Positions 1 through 6,452 of a DNA stretch of 8,695 nt are shown one piece after another. Origin of the DNA: Actinomycetota bacterium (lineage in GTDB: Bacteria > Actinomycetota > Actinomycetes > S36-B12); NCBI GenBank assembly GCA_027729865.1, contig JAQCBM010000072.1, forward strand, positions 1 to 8,695. The letters run 5' to 3'. The position numbers and the translations under genes are program-made. The notes beneath the pieces were generated by a model. That model did not search any database. It saw only the letters and a program-made list of their open reading frames with translations, and was not told the origin of the DNA. Position 1 is the stretch's first letter; each line of letters starts with the position of its first letter.

Positions 1-384
1 GACTTGCCGGGTGCAGTCGACGCCGATATTTCCACCGACGAGCAGCTAGAGGAGTTGAAGGCGACGTTCCTGCGATCGCGGTATGCCGCGATGACGCCCG
101 TTGCCATTGAAAGGCCGTTCTCATTGGTCCTATGCGGCCGCGTGGTGAATGGCCGTATGGACGCAGTGTTCGAGGTCGAAGGTCGATTCGAAGTTGTCGA
201 CTGGAAAACCGGAAGTACCGCCACGATCGATCCGCGCCAACTGGCGATCTACCGGCTCGCATGGTCACACATCGCCGGTGTCGCGTGGACGGATGTCGAT
301 GCAGCGTTCTACATGGTTGCGACGGGTGAAGAGGTCAGACCCGACACCGATGCGGAAGTCCAGGCTCTGCTGTCCATGAATTAG
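1..384 (+). CDS. adnB: C-terminal fragment of AdnB-type ATP-dependent helicase-nuclease (5' end outside window)
   Basis: The reading frame is open from the first base and stops at TAG 382-384, so only the last 127 residues of a larger protein are visible. They form a RecB-like PD-(D/E)XK nuclease core: a Glu before a PF strand (about residue 37), GRMDAVF with the metal-binding Asp at 54, VDWKTG with the D-x-K pair at 67/69, and a QLAIY motif (Q80, Y84). In AdnA/AdnB such a domain ends a UvrD-type helicase. The heterodimer resects double-strand breaks in actinobacteria. No helicase motif lies inside the window, so the motor is inferred from context: nudC, mrx1 and uvrD2 follow in the order known for mycobacterial adnAB. 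No cysteine cluster typical of iron-sulfur nucleases follows the core. The nuclease fold is secure. AdnB rather than AdnA or another AddA-like protein is inference. Confidence 0.75.
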   Translation, partial: DLPGAVDADISTDEQLEELKATFLRSRYAAMTPVAIERPFSLVLCGRVVNGRMDAVFEVEGRFEVVDWKTGSTATIDPRQLAIYRLAWSHIAGVAWTDVDAAFYMVATGEEVRPDTDAEVQALLSMN

Positions 385-1652
385 CGCGGATTGTCATCAG
401 GCACCGCGACGGGTTCAATCGGTGCGTCCTTGGCGGGCGCTGACTTAGCGGTGGCTTCCACGATTGCTTCGCCCGCTTCCTCGGTTGGGACGGGCCTGGT
501 ACCCACGAGTCGGCGCATCCACTCTCGAGCCGGTTCCTCCACGATCTTCCACATCAGCCATGCAATGACGAAAGCTCCCGCCACCAAGCCGACCACGGAA
601 GCGGCGTACAGCGGTCCACCGTCGACACCGGCAACATCCATGCCGGCTCGCCAGAGTCCGAACCACACCAGGTGGGTCATGTAGAGCGAGTAGGAGACAA
701 AGCCCCCGAGAACCAGAGCGCGGGTGGACAGCGCTCGGGCAACTCCGCCTTGGGAAAGGGCGAGCGTTCCGATCCAAGCAATGAGCAGTGGCACCAAAGT
801 CAGGTGGAAGTACGGCGGCAGGGGCTCGGCGTCTGGATTCATCGCATTGGCCGGAGGCTGCGCGGCTGGCAGTCGGGCCAAGAACACCGATCCGGCAACC
901 ACTGCAAGTGGCAGCAGAGCAGACAGCCACATCGCAACGCGTTCCACACGTGGCCCCTTATCGGCGAGGCGTACGACGATCAGGTACGTGATCGCACCGG
1001 CCGTGAACTCGCTCAAGATGCGGTAGGTCGATCCCCAGTTGTTCGTGTAGTACGGATCGCTCGTACCGAGGCCGTACCCCATGAGTGGTGCCAGCACGAC
1101 GAACCACGCCACCACTAAGGCGAACGTCGGTACGTGCTTATGGAGTCGCCACAGGATCAGAACCAAGATGGGGAAGATCAGGTACGCAAGCCACTCCATC
1201 GACAGTGACCAAGCGACGAAGTTCCACCCGCGTTGCGGATCGGGGCCCCATTCTTGGATCAAGAGCAAGTTCTTGATGAAGTCGATGGGATTCCACCAGT
1301 CGCGGTCCACCGATTCACCGCGCACCTGCGCCTGGGCGAAGACAGCTAGCCCAGCGATGATCAGCATCACCAGGTGCACCGGATAGATGCGGGCTAGGCG
1401 CAGCCACCAGAACTTCAGCGTCTCCTTGATGTGAATCGATCCGCCCATGCGGGTCAGATACGTGTGCGTGAGGATGAAACCGGACAGGGCGAAGAACAGG
1501 TCCACACCCAGACGCCCGACCCGCATTACGTCCGCAAGGATCGGAATCGACAGCAGGCCCAGCACGTTGAATGGGCCTTGCAGGTGATAGGCGAGAACCC
1601 AGAAGGCGGCCACAAAGCGGATACCGGTCAACTGCCGGATGAACACGCTCAC
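381..1652 (-). CDS. Acyltransferase-3 (OafA/YrhL-like) integral membrane O-acyltransferase
   Basis: This 423-residue protein has the acyltransferase-3 layout of about ten membrane segments. It opens with an LTGIRFVAAFW segment carrying the conserved His23 (AYHL). It then has FFALSGFIL (53-61), a cytoplasmic RLARIYPVHL (85-94), WSLSMEW (148-154), YSLYMTHL in a late helix, and EEPARE after the last helix. Such proteins move acetyl or other acyl groups onto cell-surface sugars, polysaccharides or lipids; the substrate cannot be read from sequence. About 45 C-terminal residues are Ala/Pro/Glu-rich and probably a disordered cytoplasmic tail. The GTG start is preceded by TAAGGTG (1658-1664) at suitable spacing. 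Its TAA stop overlaps the adnB stop by four bases. It diverges from nudC across only 43 bp. At this position mycobacteria carry a channel gene (recalled), so it is likely a lineage-specific cargo gene. Confidence 0.93.
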   Translation of the reverse strand: MSVFIRQLTGIRFVAAFWVLAYHLQGPFNVLGLLSIPILADVMRVGRLGVDLFFALSGFILTHTYLTRMGGSIHIKETLKFWWLRLARIYPVHLVMLIIAGLAVFAQAQVRGESVDRDWWNPIDFIKNLLLIQEWGPDPQRGWNFVAWSLSMEWLAYLIFPILVLILWRLHKHVPTFALVVAWFVVLAPLMGYGLGTSDPYYTNNWGSTYRILSEFTAGAITYLIVVRLADKGPRVERVAMWLSALLPLAVVAGSVFLARLPAAQPPANAMNPDAEPLPPYFHLTLVPLLIAWIGTLALSQGGVARALSTRALVLGGFVSYSLYMTHLVWFGLWRAGMDVAGVDGGPLYAASVVGLVAGAFVIAWLMWKIVEEPAREWMRRLVGTRPVPTEEAGEAIVEATAKSAPAKDAPIEPVAVPDDNPR

Positions 1653-1657
1653 ACCAA

Positions 1658-1664
1658 CACCTTA
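1658..1664 (-). promoter_or_regulatory. Ribosome binding site of the acyltransferase gene
   Basis: On the minus strand TAAGGTG lies five bases before the GTG at 1652. It supports this start rather than an internal one, and the conserved first helix begins within the first ten residues. Confidence 0.55.
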
Positions 1665-1685
1665 GGCTCGCACCCTCAATACATC

Positions 1686-1690
1686 GGGAG
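1686..1690 (+). promoter_or_regulatory. Ribosome binding site that decides the nudC start
   Basis: GGGAG lies five bases before GTG 1696 and eleven before ATG 1702. It overlaps the first candidate GTG at 1690, which argues against that start. The spacing favours 1696; 1702 remains possible. Confidence 0.5.
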
Positions 1691-1695
1691 TGATC

Positions 1696-2658
1696 GTGCG
1701 AATGTCGGACCCACAGTGGTGGCTTCTCGACGACCTCGTCCTGGCACGCGCCACCATTGATCGAGCCGCGACACTTCGTTCGGATGAGGAGTGGGTGGGG
1801 CAGGCTCGGGCAGCCTCGGGCACTCGTTTCGTCCATGTCCACGAGGGTGCGGCGCTCATGGCCGAAAACTCACTCGTACTCGAACCCCAGGTACGAGCAG
1901 AGGTACCCACCACGCTGCTCGGGGTCGATGAATCCGGTGTGGCCTATTTCTGTGCCCATCACGATGATCGAACTTTCGCGCCGGCTATCGATGGCGCCCG
2001 GTGGTCGGATCTTCGGATGAGCGGATCATCGCTGGATGCCACCGATGCCGGCTTGATGGTCGCAGCGGTAGCGCTGGATAACTGGTCGCGTACGCATCGT
2101 CACTGTCCGCGGTGTGGGTCGCAGTTGCAGTGGCATGAGGCTGGGTGGTCGCGCCGATGCCCCGAGGATGGCGCACCCCAGTTTCCGCGAACCGATCCGG
2201 CAGTAATCGTTCTGGTCCGCGATGACGAGGACAAAGCCCTACTCGGGCGCCAAGTGAGGTGGGAACCCACGTGGTTCTCGACGCTGGCGGGTTTCGTCGA
2301 AGCCGGTGAGTCTGCTGAAGCTGCGGTGCGTCGGGAGGTGTTCGAGGAATCCGGTGTGCGTATTGGTGAATCACCAGAAGACCTCGCGTACCTCGGCAGT
2401 CAGCCGTGGCCGTTCCCTGCGTCCTTGATGCTCGGCTATCACGCGTGGGCGGCCGATACCACCATCGACGTTGACGGTGATGAGATCGCTGAAGCCCGCT
2501 GGTTTACGCGTACCGAACTTGCAGCTGCGTGCGAATCGGGTGAGGTGTCGCTTCCGCCGGCGGTGAGCATTGCCCGCAAACTCATCGAGCGCTGGTACGG
2601 CAGTCCTTTGCCGGGCGACTGGAGCAGGCCCTTCACCCGCCCGCCGTCGAGCAGGTAA
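1696..2658 (+). CDS. nudC: NAD(H) diphosphatase NudC (Nudix hydrolase)
   Basis: NudC splits NAD(H) into NMN(H) and AMP and can remove the NAD cap from RNA 5' ends. The 320-residue protein has the family's N-terminal domain, a zinc-ribbon region, then the Nudix domain. The Nudix box at 199-221 fits the GX5EX7REUXEEXGU pattern exactly, including the metal-binding EE pair. It is followed by the NudC signature SQPWPFPAS (235-243), which separates NADH pyrophosphatases from other Nudix enzymes. The zinc ribbon is incomplete: C137-x2-C140 and C155 are present, but the expected fourth Cys is Asp158. Start choice: GTG 1696 has the best spacing from GGGAG; GTG 1690 and ATG 1702 are in-frame alternatives. 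It diverges from the acyltransferase and ends four bases from the convergent mrx1. Family assignment is secure. Confidence 0.95.
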   Translation: MRMSDPQWWLLDDLVLARATIDRAATLRSDEEWVGQARAASGTRFVHVHEGAALMAENSLVLEPQVRAEVPTTLLGVDESGVAYFCAHHDDRTFAPAIDGARWSDLRMSGSSLDATDAGLMVAAVALDNWSRTHRHCPRCGSQLQWHEAGWSRRCPEDGAPQFPRTDPAVIVLVRDDEDKALLGRQVRWEPTWFSTLAGFVEAGESAEAAVRREVFEESGVRIGESPEDLAYLGSQPWPFPASLMLGYHAWAADTTIDVDGDEIAEARWFTRTELAAACESGEVSLPPAVSIARKLIERWYGSPLPGDWSRPFTRPPSSR

Positions 2659-2662
2659 GAAA

Positions 2663-2941
2663 CTACCCAGATAGTGATTCGAGTTTCGCGACAAGTTCCT
2701 TATAGGGCGGATTTGTCATCGTTGTGCCGTCGGGGAAAACGACAGTGGGAACCGTTTGGTTGCCACCGTTATGCGTTTCGACGAAGTGGGCCGCTCCGGG
2801 GTTCGCTTCGATATCTATTTCGGTGAAGGGGATGTCGCCGCGCATCATCTGCGCCTTCAGGCGTTGGCAGTATCCGCACCACACGGTGCTGAACATGACC
2901 ACCGCACCAGGGTCAGGTGTCCACCCATCACTGTCGCTCAT
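2663..2941 (-). CDS. mrx1: Mycoredoxin (glutaredoxin-like, mycothiol-dependent)
   Basis: A 92-residue cytoplasmic thioredoxin-fold protein that in actinobacteria reduces mycothiol-protein mixed disulfides. It has the active-site motif WCGYC (C22, C25), followed by QRLK. The cis-proline loop TVPT is at 63-66, and the NGGNxTVPT and DGTTMTNP blocks are typical of Mrx1. ATG 2941 was chosen because it gives the family's usual length and a short tail before the first strand. No good ribosome binding site precedes it. An in-frame ATG at 2995 would add 18 residues that look unlike the family. That ATG directly abuts the TAA of the upstream DM13 gene (TAAATG), so a coupled longer form is possible. The gene lies 54 bases downstream of DM13 on the same strand and probably shares its transcript. 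Confidence 0.93.
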   Translation of the reverse strand: MSDSDGWTPDPGAVVMFSTVWCGYCQRLKAQMMRGDIPFTEIDIEANPGAAHFVETHNGGNQTVPTVVFPDGTTMTNPPYKELVAKLESLSG

Positions 2942-2995
2942 GACCGCATCGTAGGAACCCCTTGGTTCGTGACCGACGCAGGCGTGCCCCTGCAC

Positions 2996-3604
2996 TTAGA
3001 CGGGTATCAATTCCGCTGCCCCAAAGGAGACGCTGAAGCGGTCGCACCAGATAGTGACGCTCGTCAGGTTGGCGATGTCCGCGTCCGCGGGAATTGAGTA
3101 GTTCTGGTTGCCCTTGTTTCCCTTGAGGGGTCCGAGATCCAGATAGTCGTCGTCATCGAACACAAACCACCCATCGCGACCCTCAATAACCGGCGCGGCA
3201 GCGAGCCACACCTTCAGATCGGGACCGTTATCGGTGTCGAGATTGGTGATGCGGAGCACTCGGCGCCCGTCCTCGAGCGTGATGATCCGTGCTTGGCCCT
3301 CGGTGGAATGCTCGTGCGAGATAAACGAGCCCTCAGCCGTGACGGTTCTGGTCGTTGGAGCTTCCGTGGTCTCCTCATTGCCAGCGGCTTCGACTTCACC
3401 TTGGTCGACAGGGGGTGACTTGGCCGGGGATGGTTCGGACGGAGTCGACTGCTCAATCGCAACAGGGAGTTCCTCATTGACCGTCACGTCGATGAAGAGC
3501 CGCCACGGTTGAAATGCGAACAGACCCACTACCAATGCTGCGATGGAGATGAGTGCGGCCGGTACGACTACAACTGGCTTTCGCCACCAGGACTGCTTCG
3601 GCAT
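2996..3604 (-). CDS. Membrane-anchored DM13-domain protein
   Basis: A 202-residue protein with one N-terminal membrane anchor (about 10-31, after a WWRK cytoplasmic patch), an acidic Pro/Ser/Thr/Glu-rich linker (about 45-88) and a DM13 domain (about 91-199) expected outside the membrane. Domain marks are EGSFISHEHSTEG (91-103), DNGPDLKVWL (125-134), LGPLKGNKGNQNYSIP (157-172) and IWCDRFSVSFG (185-195). The single Cys187 matches the nearly invariant cysteine of DM13, a family proposed to act in electron transfer or thiol redox chemistry. Biochemical function is unproven. ATG 3604 was chosen because AGGAGG sits four bases upstream and the anchor follows directly; the longer frame to 3667 has no such support. 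It precedes mrx1 in a likely two-gene operon and may be read from an ECF-type promoter. There is no lipobox, so it is an anchored protein rather than a lipoprotein. Confidence 0.88.
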   Translation of the reverse strand: MPKQSWWRKPVVVVPAALISIAALVVGLFAFQPWRLFIDVTVNEELPVAIEQSTPSEPSPAKSPPVDQGEVEAAGNEETTEAPTTRTVTAEGSFISHEHSTEGQARIITLEDGRRVLRITNLDTDNGPDLKVWLAAAPVIEGRDGWFVFDDDDYLDLGPLKGNKGNQNYSIPADADIANLTSVTIWCDRFSVSFGAAELIPV

Positions 3605-3608
3605 CGGA

Positions 3609-3614
3609 CCTCCT
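3609..3614 (-). promoter_or_regulatory. Strong ribosome binding site of the DM13 gene
   Basis: A perfect AGGAGG on the minus strand ends four bases before ATG 3604. It is the best Shine-Dalgarno sequence I found in the window and fixes the DM13 start. Confidence 0.8.
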
Positions 3615-3634
3615 GCGCGGATCGTTTCCCCTCG

Positions 3635-3661
3635 GACGCAGTTTGTGGGAAAGAGGTTCCC
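3635..3661 (-). promoter_or_regulatory. Candidate ECF-sigma-factor promoter for the DM13-mrx1 operon
   Basis: On the minus strand GGGAAC (3661-3656) is followed, after 17 bases, by CGTC (3638-3635). This resembles the GGAAC...CGT(C/T) promoters used by extracytoplasmic-function sigma factors, which have spacers of about 16-17 bases. A start point some seven bases further on would give a leader of about 20-25 bases containing the AGGAGG. An envelope or oxidative-stress regulon would suit a DM13 plus mycoredoxin operon. The match is by eye, and such short motifs occur by chance in GC-rich DNA. Confidence 0.35.
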
Positions 3662-3678
3662 TCTCACTCGTCATCATG

Positions 3679-3698
3679 TTGGCAATGAACAGTGCCAA
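3679..3698. repeat. Perfect inverted repeat TTGGCA-N8-TGCCAA (possible operator)
   Basis: Six-base perfect arms around an eight-base spacer lie in the divergent spacer, about 75 bases from the DM13 start and 78 from the membrane-protein start. The form fits a site for a dimeric regulator. No regulator gene is adjacent, and no known factor can be named. Confidence 0.35.
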
Positions 3699-3775
3699 AC
3701 GGGCCCGCATTGAAATTTCCCTCAAGCGCTGTGTTGTTCTGACCGGTGGGATGGGCACCCTGGCATGCTGCCGGC

Positions 3776-4309
3776 ATGTCCACCTCGACTGCTCCCAATG
3801 GGCACACGCTGATTCGCATCTTCGGAGTTCGATTCGATGCGCATCGCTTGATCTACGCAACCATCATCATGCTGGTCGCGCTCGCAATTTACAACGACGA
3901 CATCCAATCGTTCAGCGGCCAGGGCTTCGTGGACTTGGCCATTGTCGTCGTGCTGCCATTGTTGGCTCTGTCGATGGCGCACGCGTTCTCTGATGCGCTC
4001 GATATCCAGATCAAGACCCGTCGTCGGCTCACAGCCCAGGATCGTCGGCACCTCTTGGCCGCGGGTCTGCAGTACTTGAGTGTGGGCGTACCTGTTTTGC
4101 TCATCGGCCTTATCTATGAAGTCACCGGCGGCGAGGCCGGCCAAGCCTCGGAGTGGGGTCAAGCCCTCGGAGTCCTGAGCTTGTTCGGGTGGGGAGCGTT
4201 CGCCGCGCGCTCTGCGGGGTTGGGAGCCTGGGGGCAAGTGCGCTTCGCGATCGTCTATGGCCTTCTCGGTGCAGCCATCATCACGGTGGAGTTAGCGCTC
4301 GTTCATTGA
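3776..4309 (+). CDS. Hypothetical multi-pass membrane protein
   Basis: I do not recognise this 177-residue family. Hydrophobic stretches at about 24-40, 51-70, 97-115, 126-146 and 155-176 suggest four or five membrane helices. Between the second and third is a basic cytoplasmic-looking segment (KTRRRLTAQDRRHLL, about 80-94). A conserved-looking AHAFSDALD follows the second helix. Codon use resembles the neighbours, which supports a real gene. The opposite-strand frames here lack such features. ATG 3776 was chosen because the tail before the first helix is short. A GTG at 3746 in the same frame would add ten residues. Neither start has a Shine-Dalgarno sequence, so the transcript may be leaderless. 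It precedes uvrD2 on the same strand by 73 bases and could be co-transcribed with it. Confidence 0.75.
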   Translation: MSTSTAPNGHTLIRIFGVRFDAHRLIYATIIMLVALAIYNDDIQSFSGQGFVDLAIVVVLPLLALSMAHAFSDALDIQIKTRRRLTAQDRRHLLAAGLQYLSVGVPVLLIGLIYEVTGGEAGQASEWGQALGVLSLFGWGAFAARSAGLGAWGQVRFAIVYGLLGAAIITVELALVH

Positions 4310-4324
4310 CATTTCGTGGGAGTC

Positions 4325-4363
4325 CCTGCGCGCCGGTGGACGGTCGTCTGTCCGTGTCGCAGG
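4325..4363 (+). other. Nested inverted repeat (possible RNA hairpin) between the membrane-protein gene and uvrD2
   Basis: An outer pair CCTGCG (4325-4330) and CGCAGG (4358-4363) encloses an inner stem GGACGG / CTGTCC (4338-4343 / 4348-4353) with loop TCGT. The inner stem has one G-U pair. No run of T follows, so a classical intrinsic terminator is unlikely. It could be a leader structure 19 bases before the uvrD2 start, or chance. Confidence 0.3.
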
Positions 4364-4382
4364 CTCATGCGAGCATCTGCGG

Positions 4383-6452
4383 GTGAGTGTCGAGGAAGTG
4401 CTGGCGGGGCTAGATGCCGAACAGCGGGCTGTTGCCGAAATCCTCGAAGGTCCGGTCATGGTGCTGGCCGGTGCCGGCACTGGAAAGACCCGAGCCATCA
4501 CGCACCGAATCGCCCATGGCGTGCTCGCAGGGGCCCACGATCCTCACCGCACACTTGCGGTGACCTTCACCAATCGGGCGGCTGGTGAGCTGCGAGGCCG
4601 GTTGCGATCCCTGGGAGTCGAGGGTGTGCAGGCACGCACCTTCCATGCCGCGGCCCTTCGTCAGCTTCGCTATTTCTGGCCGCGTATCTCCGATCGCGCG
4701 TTTCCGTCATTGATGTCGAGCAAGGCATCTGTGGTGGCAGGTGTGTTGTCAGCCCATGGTGTTTCACCCGACACTTCGATGGTGCGCGATGTCAGTGCGG
4801 ATATCGAGTGGGCACGCGTGAACTTCATCGACCAGCACACCATCGGTACCGCAAGCATCACACGCCAGTTGAGTGTGGAGCCCGAGGTATTCGCACGTGT
4901 GTTGGCGGACTTTGAACAGGCCAAAGCCGATCGGGGTGTGATCGATTTCGAAGACGTCATGATCCTCCTGGTGGGAATGCTGTCAACCGACGATTCGATT
5001 GCCCGCGAAGTGCGCAAGGCCTACCGCTGGCTCACTGTCGATGAATTCCAGGATGTAAACCCGGTGCAGCATGCACTGCTGAAACTTTGGTTGGGGGATC
5101 GAGACGACCTGTGCGTGGTGGGTGACCCAAGCCAAACCATTTATTCGTTTACCGGCGCGCGATCGGACTTCCTCATCGACTTCCCGCGTGACTTTCCCAC
5201 TGCCACAACCGTTCGGCTGGTCCGTTGCTACCGATGCACGCCGCAGATAGTTTCGTTGGCTAACGGAGTGATTCATGCGGGAGTCTCGGCGCGTCATGCC
5301 GTGACCTTGCGCTCGGAGCGAGCTGCAGGCTCGGCACCGCGTATTGAGGCCTTCGACGACGATGCGGCCGAAGCCGCGGCGGTAGCGGAGAAAATCGGTG
5401 CGTTAATCGCAGCGGGGGTTCGTCCGCGAGACATTGCGGTGCTCTACCGCATCAATGCGCAGCAGGTGGAGATCGAGTCTGCACTCGCGAACTCGGGCAT
5501 CCCAATGACCGTGCGCGGATCGGAGCGCTTCTTCGAGCGTCCGGAGGTGCGCGAAGCGCTCACGCGACTACGTGGTGCAGCGAGGTCCGCCGATGCTTCG
5601 CGTTCCGTTCCCGACCTGGTGGTCGATGTCTTCAGCGCCATGGGTTGGTCCACTCAGCAACCCAGCACCACGGGAGCGGTTCGCGAGCGGTGGGAGTCTT
5701 TGGCGGCTCTCGTCGAGTTAGCGCGGGAGTCCGATGCTGGTGACCTAGCCGAATTCGTCGAGCAATTGGACGAGCGAGCATCGGCGTCCTTCGCCCCGGT
5801 CGCAGACGGTGTCACGTTGGCTTCCATCCACGCAGCCAAGGGACTGGAGTGGACATCAGTATTCGTGATCGGCTGCAGCGACGGCCTCATTCCGCTGCAA
5901 CATGCCGATACCCCGGAGAGCGTTGAAGAGGAACGCCGATTGCTCTATGTCGCTATCACCCGAGCCGAGCGAGACCTCACGTTGTCGTGGGCTCGATCGC
6001 GTCAGCCGGGCGGCCGCACTCATCGATCCGTAAGCCGCTTCCTGACGTCGTTCGCGCAGGCACCTGCCGATGAATCCGCGGTTCGCGCAGGTTCCGGCGG
6101 TCGGTCGGGTGGTTCGTCGTCGCAGCGTCGCAAGCGGCGAGGCCCAGCCTCGTGTCGGACCTGCGGGAAAGCTTTGGTCACTGCGGGGGAGCGGACCATT
6201 GGCAGATGTCGCAACTGTCCATCCACCTTCGATGAAGACTTCTTCGAGCGACTACGCGAATGGCGCAAGTCCCAAGCAGCAACGCAGGGCGTTCCTGCCT
6301 ACGTGGTCTTCACCGATGCCACGTTGATCGCCATTGCCGAACAACTACCCTCCGATATCGACTCCTTGAGTTCGATACCGGGCGTGGGGCCGGCGAAACT
6401 TGAGGCCTATGCCACGGATGTGCTCGCGATGGTGGCCGAAACCCGGCTTTAG
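4383..6452 (+). CDS. uvrD2: ATP-dependent DNA helicase UvrD2 (SF1A, with tetracysteine and HRDC domains)
   Basis: A 689-residue 3'-5' helicase of actinobacterial DNA repair. Motifs in order: LDAEQ (10-14); Walker A GAGTGKT (30-36); TFTNRAAGEL (61-70); Walker B DEFQD (220-224); GDPSQTIYSFTGA (247-259); motif IV near 277-290; GVTLASIHAAKGLEW (476-490); and EEERRLLYVAITRAER (515-530). After a Gly/Ser/Arg-rich linker comes the UvrD2 hallmark C591-x2-C594-x14-C609-x2-C612, then a C-terminal HRDC domain (about 625-689). Together these separate it from UvrD1/PcrA and from RecQ. Motif IV reads RCYRCTPQI, where most relatives have NYRS. The GTG start gives the usual short lead before the Q motif, but no clear ribosome binding site precedes it. 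It ends 11 bases from the convergent kinase gene. Confidence 0.96.
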   Translation: MSVEEVLAGLDAEQRAVAEILEGPVMVLAGAGTGKTRAITHRIAHGVLAGAHDPHRTLAVTFTNRAAGELRGRLRSLGVEGVQARTFHAAALRQLRYFWPRISDRAFPSLMSSKASVVAGVLSAHGVSPDTSMVRDVSADIEWARVNFIDQHTIGTASITRQLSVEPEVFARVLADFEQAKADRGVIDFEDVMILLVGMLSTDDSIAREVRKAYRWLTVDEFQDVNPVQHALLKLWLGDRDDLCVVGDPSQTIYSFTGARSDFLIDFPRDFPTATTVRLVRCYRCTPQIVSLANGVIHAGVSARHAVTLRSERAAGSAPRIEAFDDDAAEAAAVAEKIGALIAAGVRPRDIAVLYRINAQQVEIESALANSGIPMTVRGSERFFERPEVREALTRLRGAARSADASRSVPDLVVDVFSAMGWSTQQPSTTGAVRERWESLAALVELARESDAGDLAEFVEQLDERASASFAPVADGVTLASIHAAKGLEWTSVFVIGCSDGLIPLQHADTPESVEEERRLLYVAITRAERDLTLSWARSRQPGGRTHRSVSRFLTSFAQAPADESAVRAGSGGRSGGSSSQRRKRRGPASCRTCGKALVTAGERTIGRCRNCPSTFDEDFFERLREWRKSQAATQGVPAYVVFTDATLIAIAEQLPSDIDSLSSIPGVGPAKLEAYATDVLAMVAETRL

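Larger units (their letters stand above)
3605..3775. other. Divergent intergenic region between the DM13 gene and the membrane-protein gene
   Basis: This is the longest non-coding stretch of the window, at 171 bp. It holds the DM13 ribosome binding site, the ECF-like promoter candidate and the palindrome. No convincing -10/-35 pair or ribosome binding site is visible for the rightward gene, and I see no RNA gene or small ORF with support. Confidence 0.6.

Noticed and set aside
1..384. Cas4 or CRISPR-linked nuclease
   Set aside because: The D-x-K and QxxxY motifs are shared with Cas4, but there is no cysteine cluster, array or cas gene, and the neighbours are those of adnB.
445..1118. Sizeable frames on both strands inside the acyltransferase gene
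   Set aside because: They are Arg/Ser/Gly-rich shadows; the acyltransferase frame has the conserved helices and motifs throughout.
2942..2995. 18-residue N-terminal extension of mycoredoxin from ATG 2995
   Set aside because: The extension does not resemble the family and would make the protein unusually long. It is kept only as a possible coupled start because of the TAAATG junction.
3647..3661. GGGAA-N5-TTCCC palindrome
   Set aside because: Arms are short, and one half is the -35 of the promoter candidate. It is too weak to call as a separate operator.
3605..3667. Longer DM13 start at 3667
   Set aside because: The internal ATG 3604 has a perfect AGGAGG at good spacing, and the upstream codons show no protein-like features.
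3710..3738. TTGAAA as a -35 box for the rightward membrane-protein gene
   Set aside because: At 17 bases the -10 position reads GTTGTT, which matches the consensus poorly.
4338..4353. Intrinsic terminator after the membrane-protein gene
   Set aside because: The six-base stem is not followed by a T run, and uvrD2 starts shortly after on the same strand.
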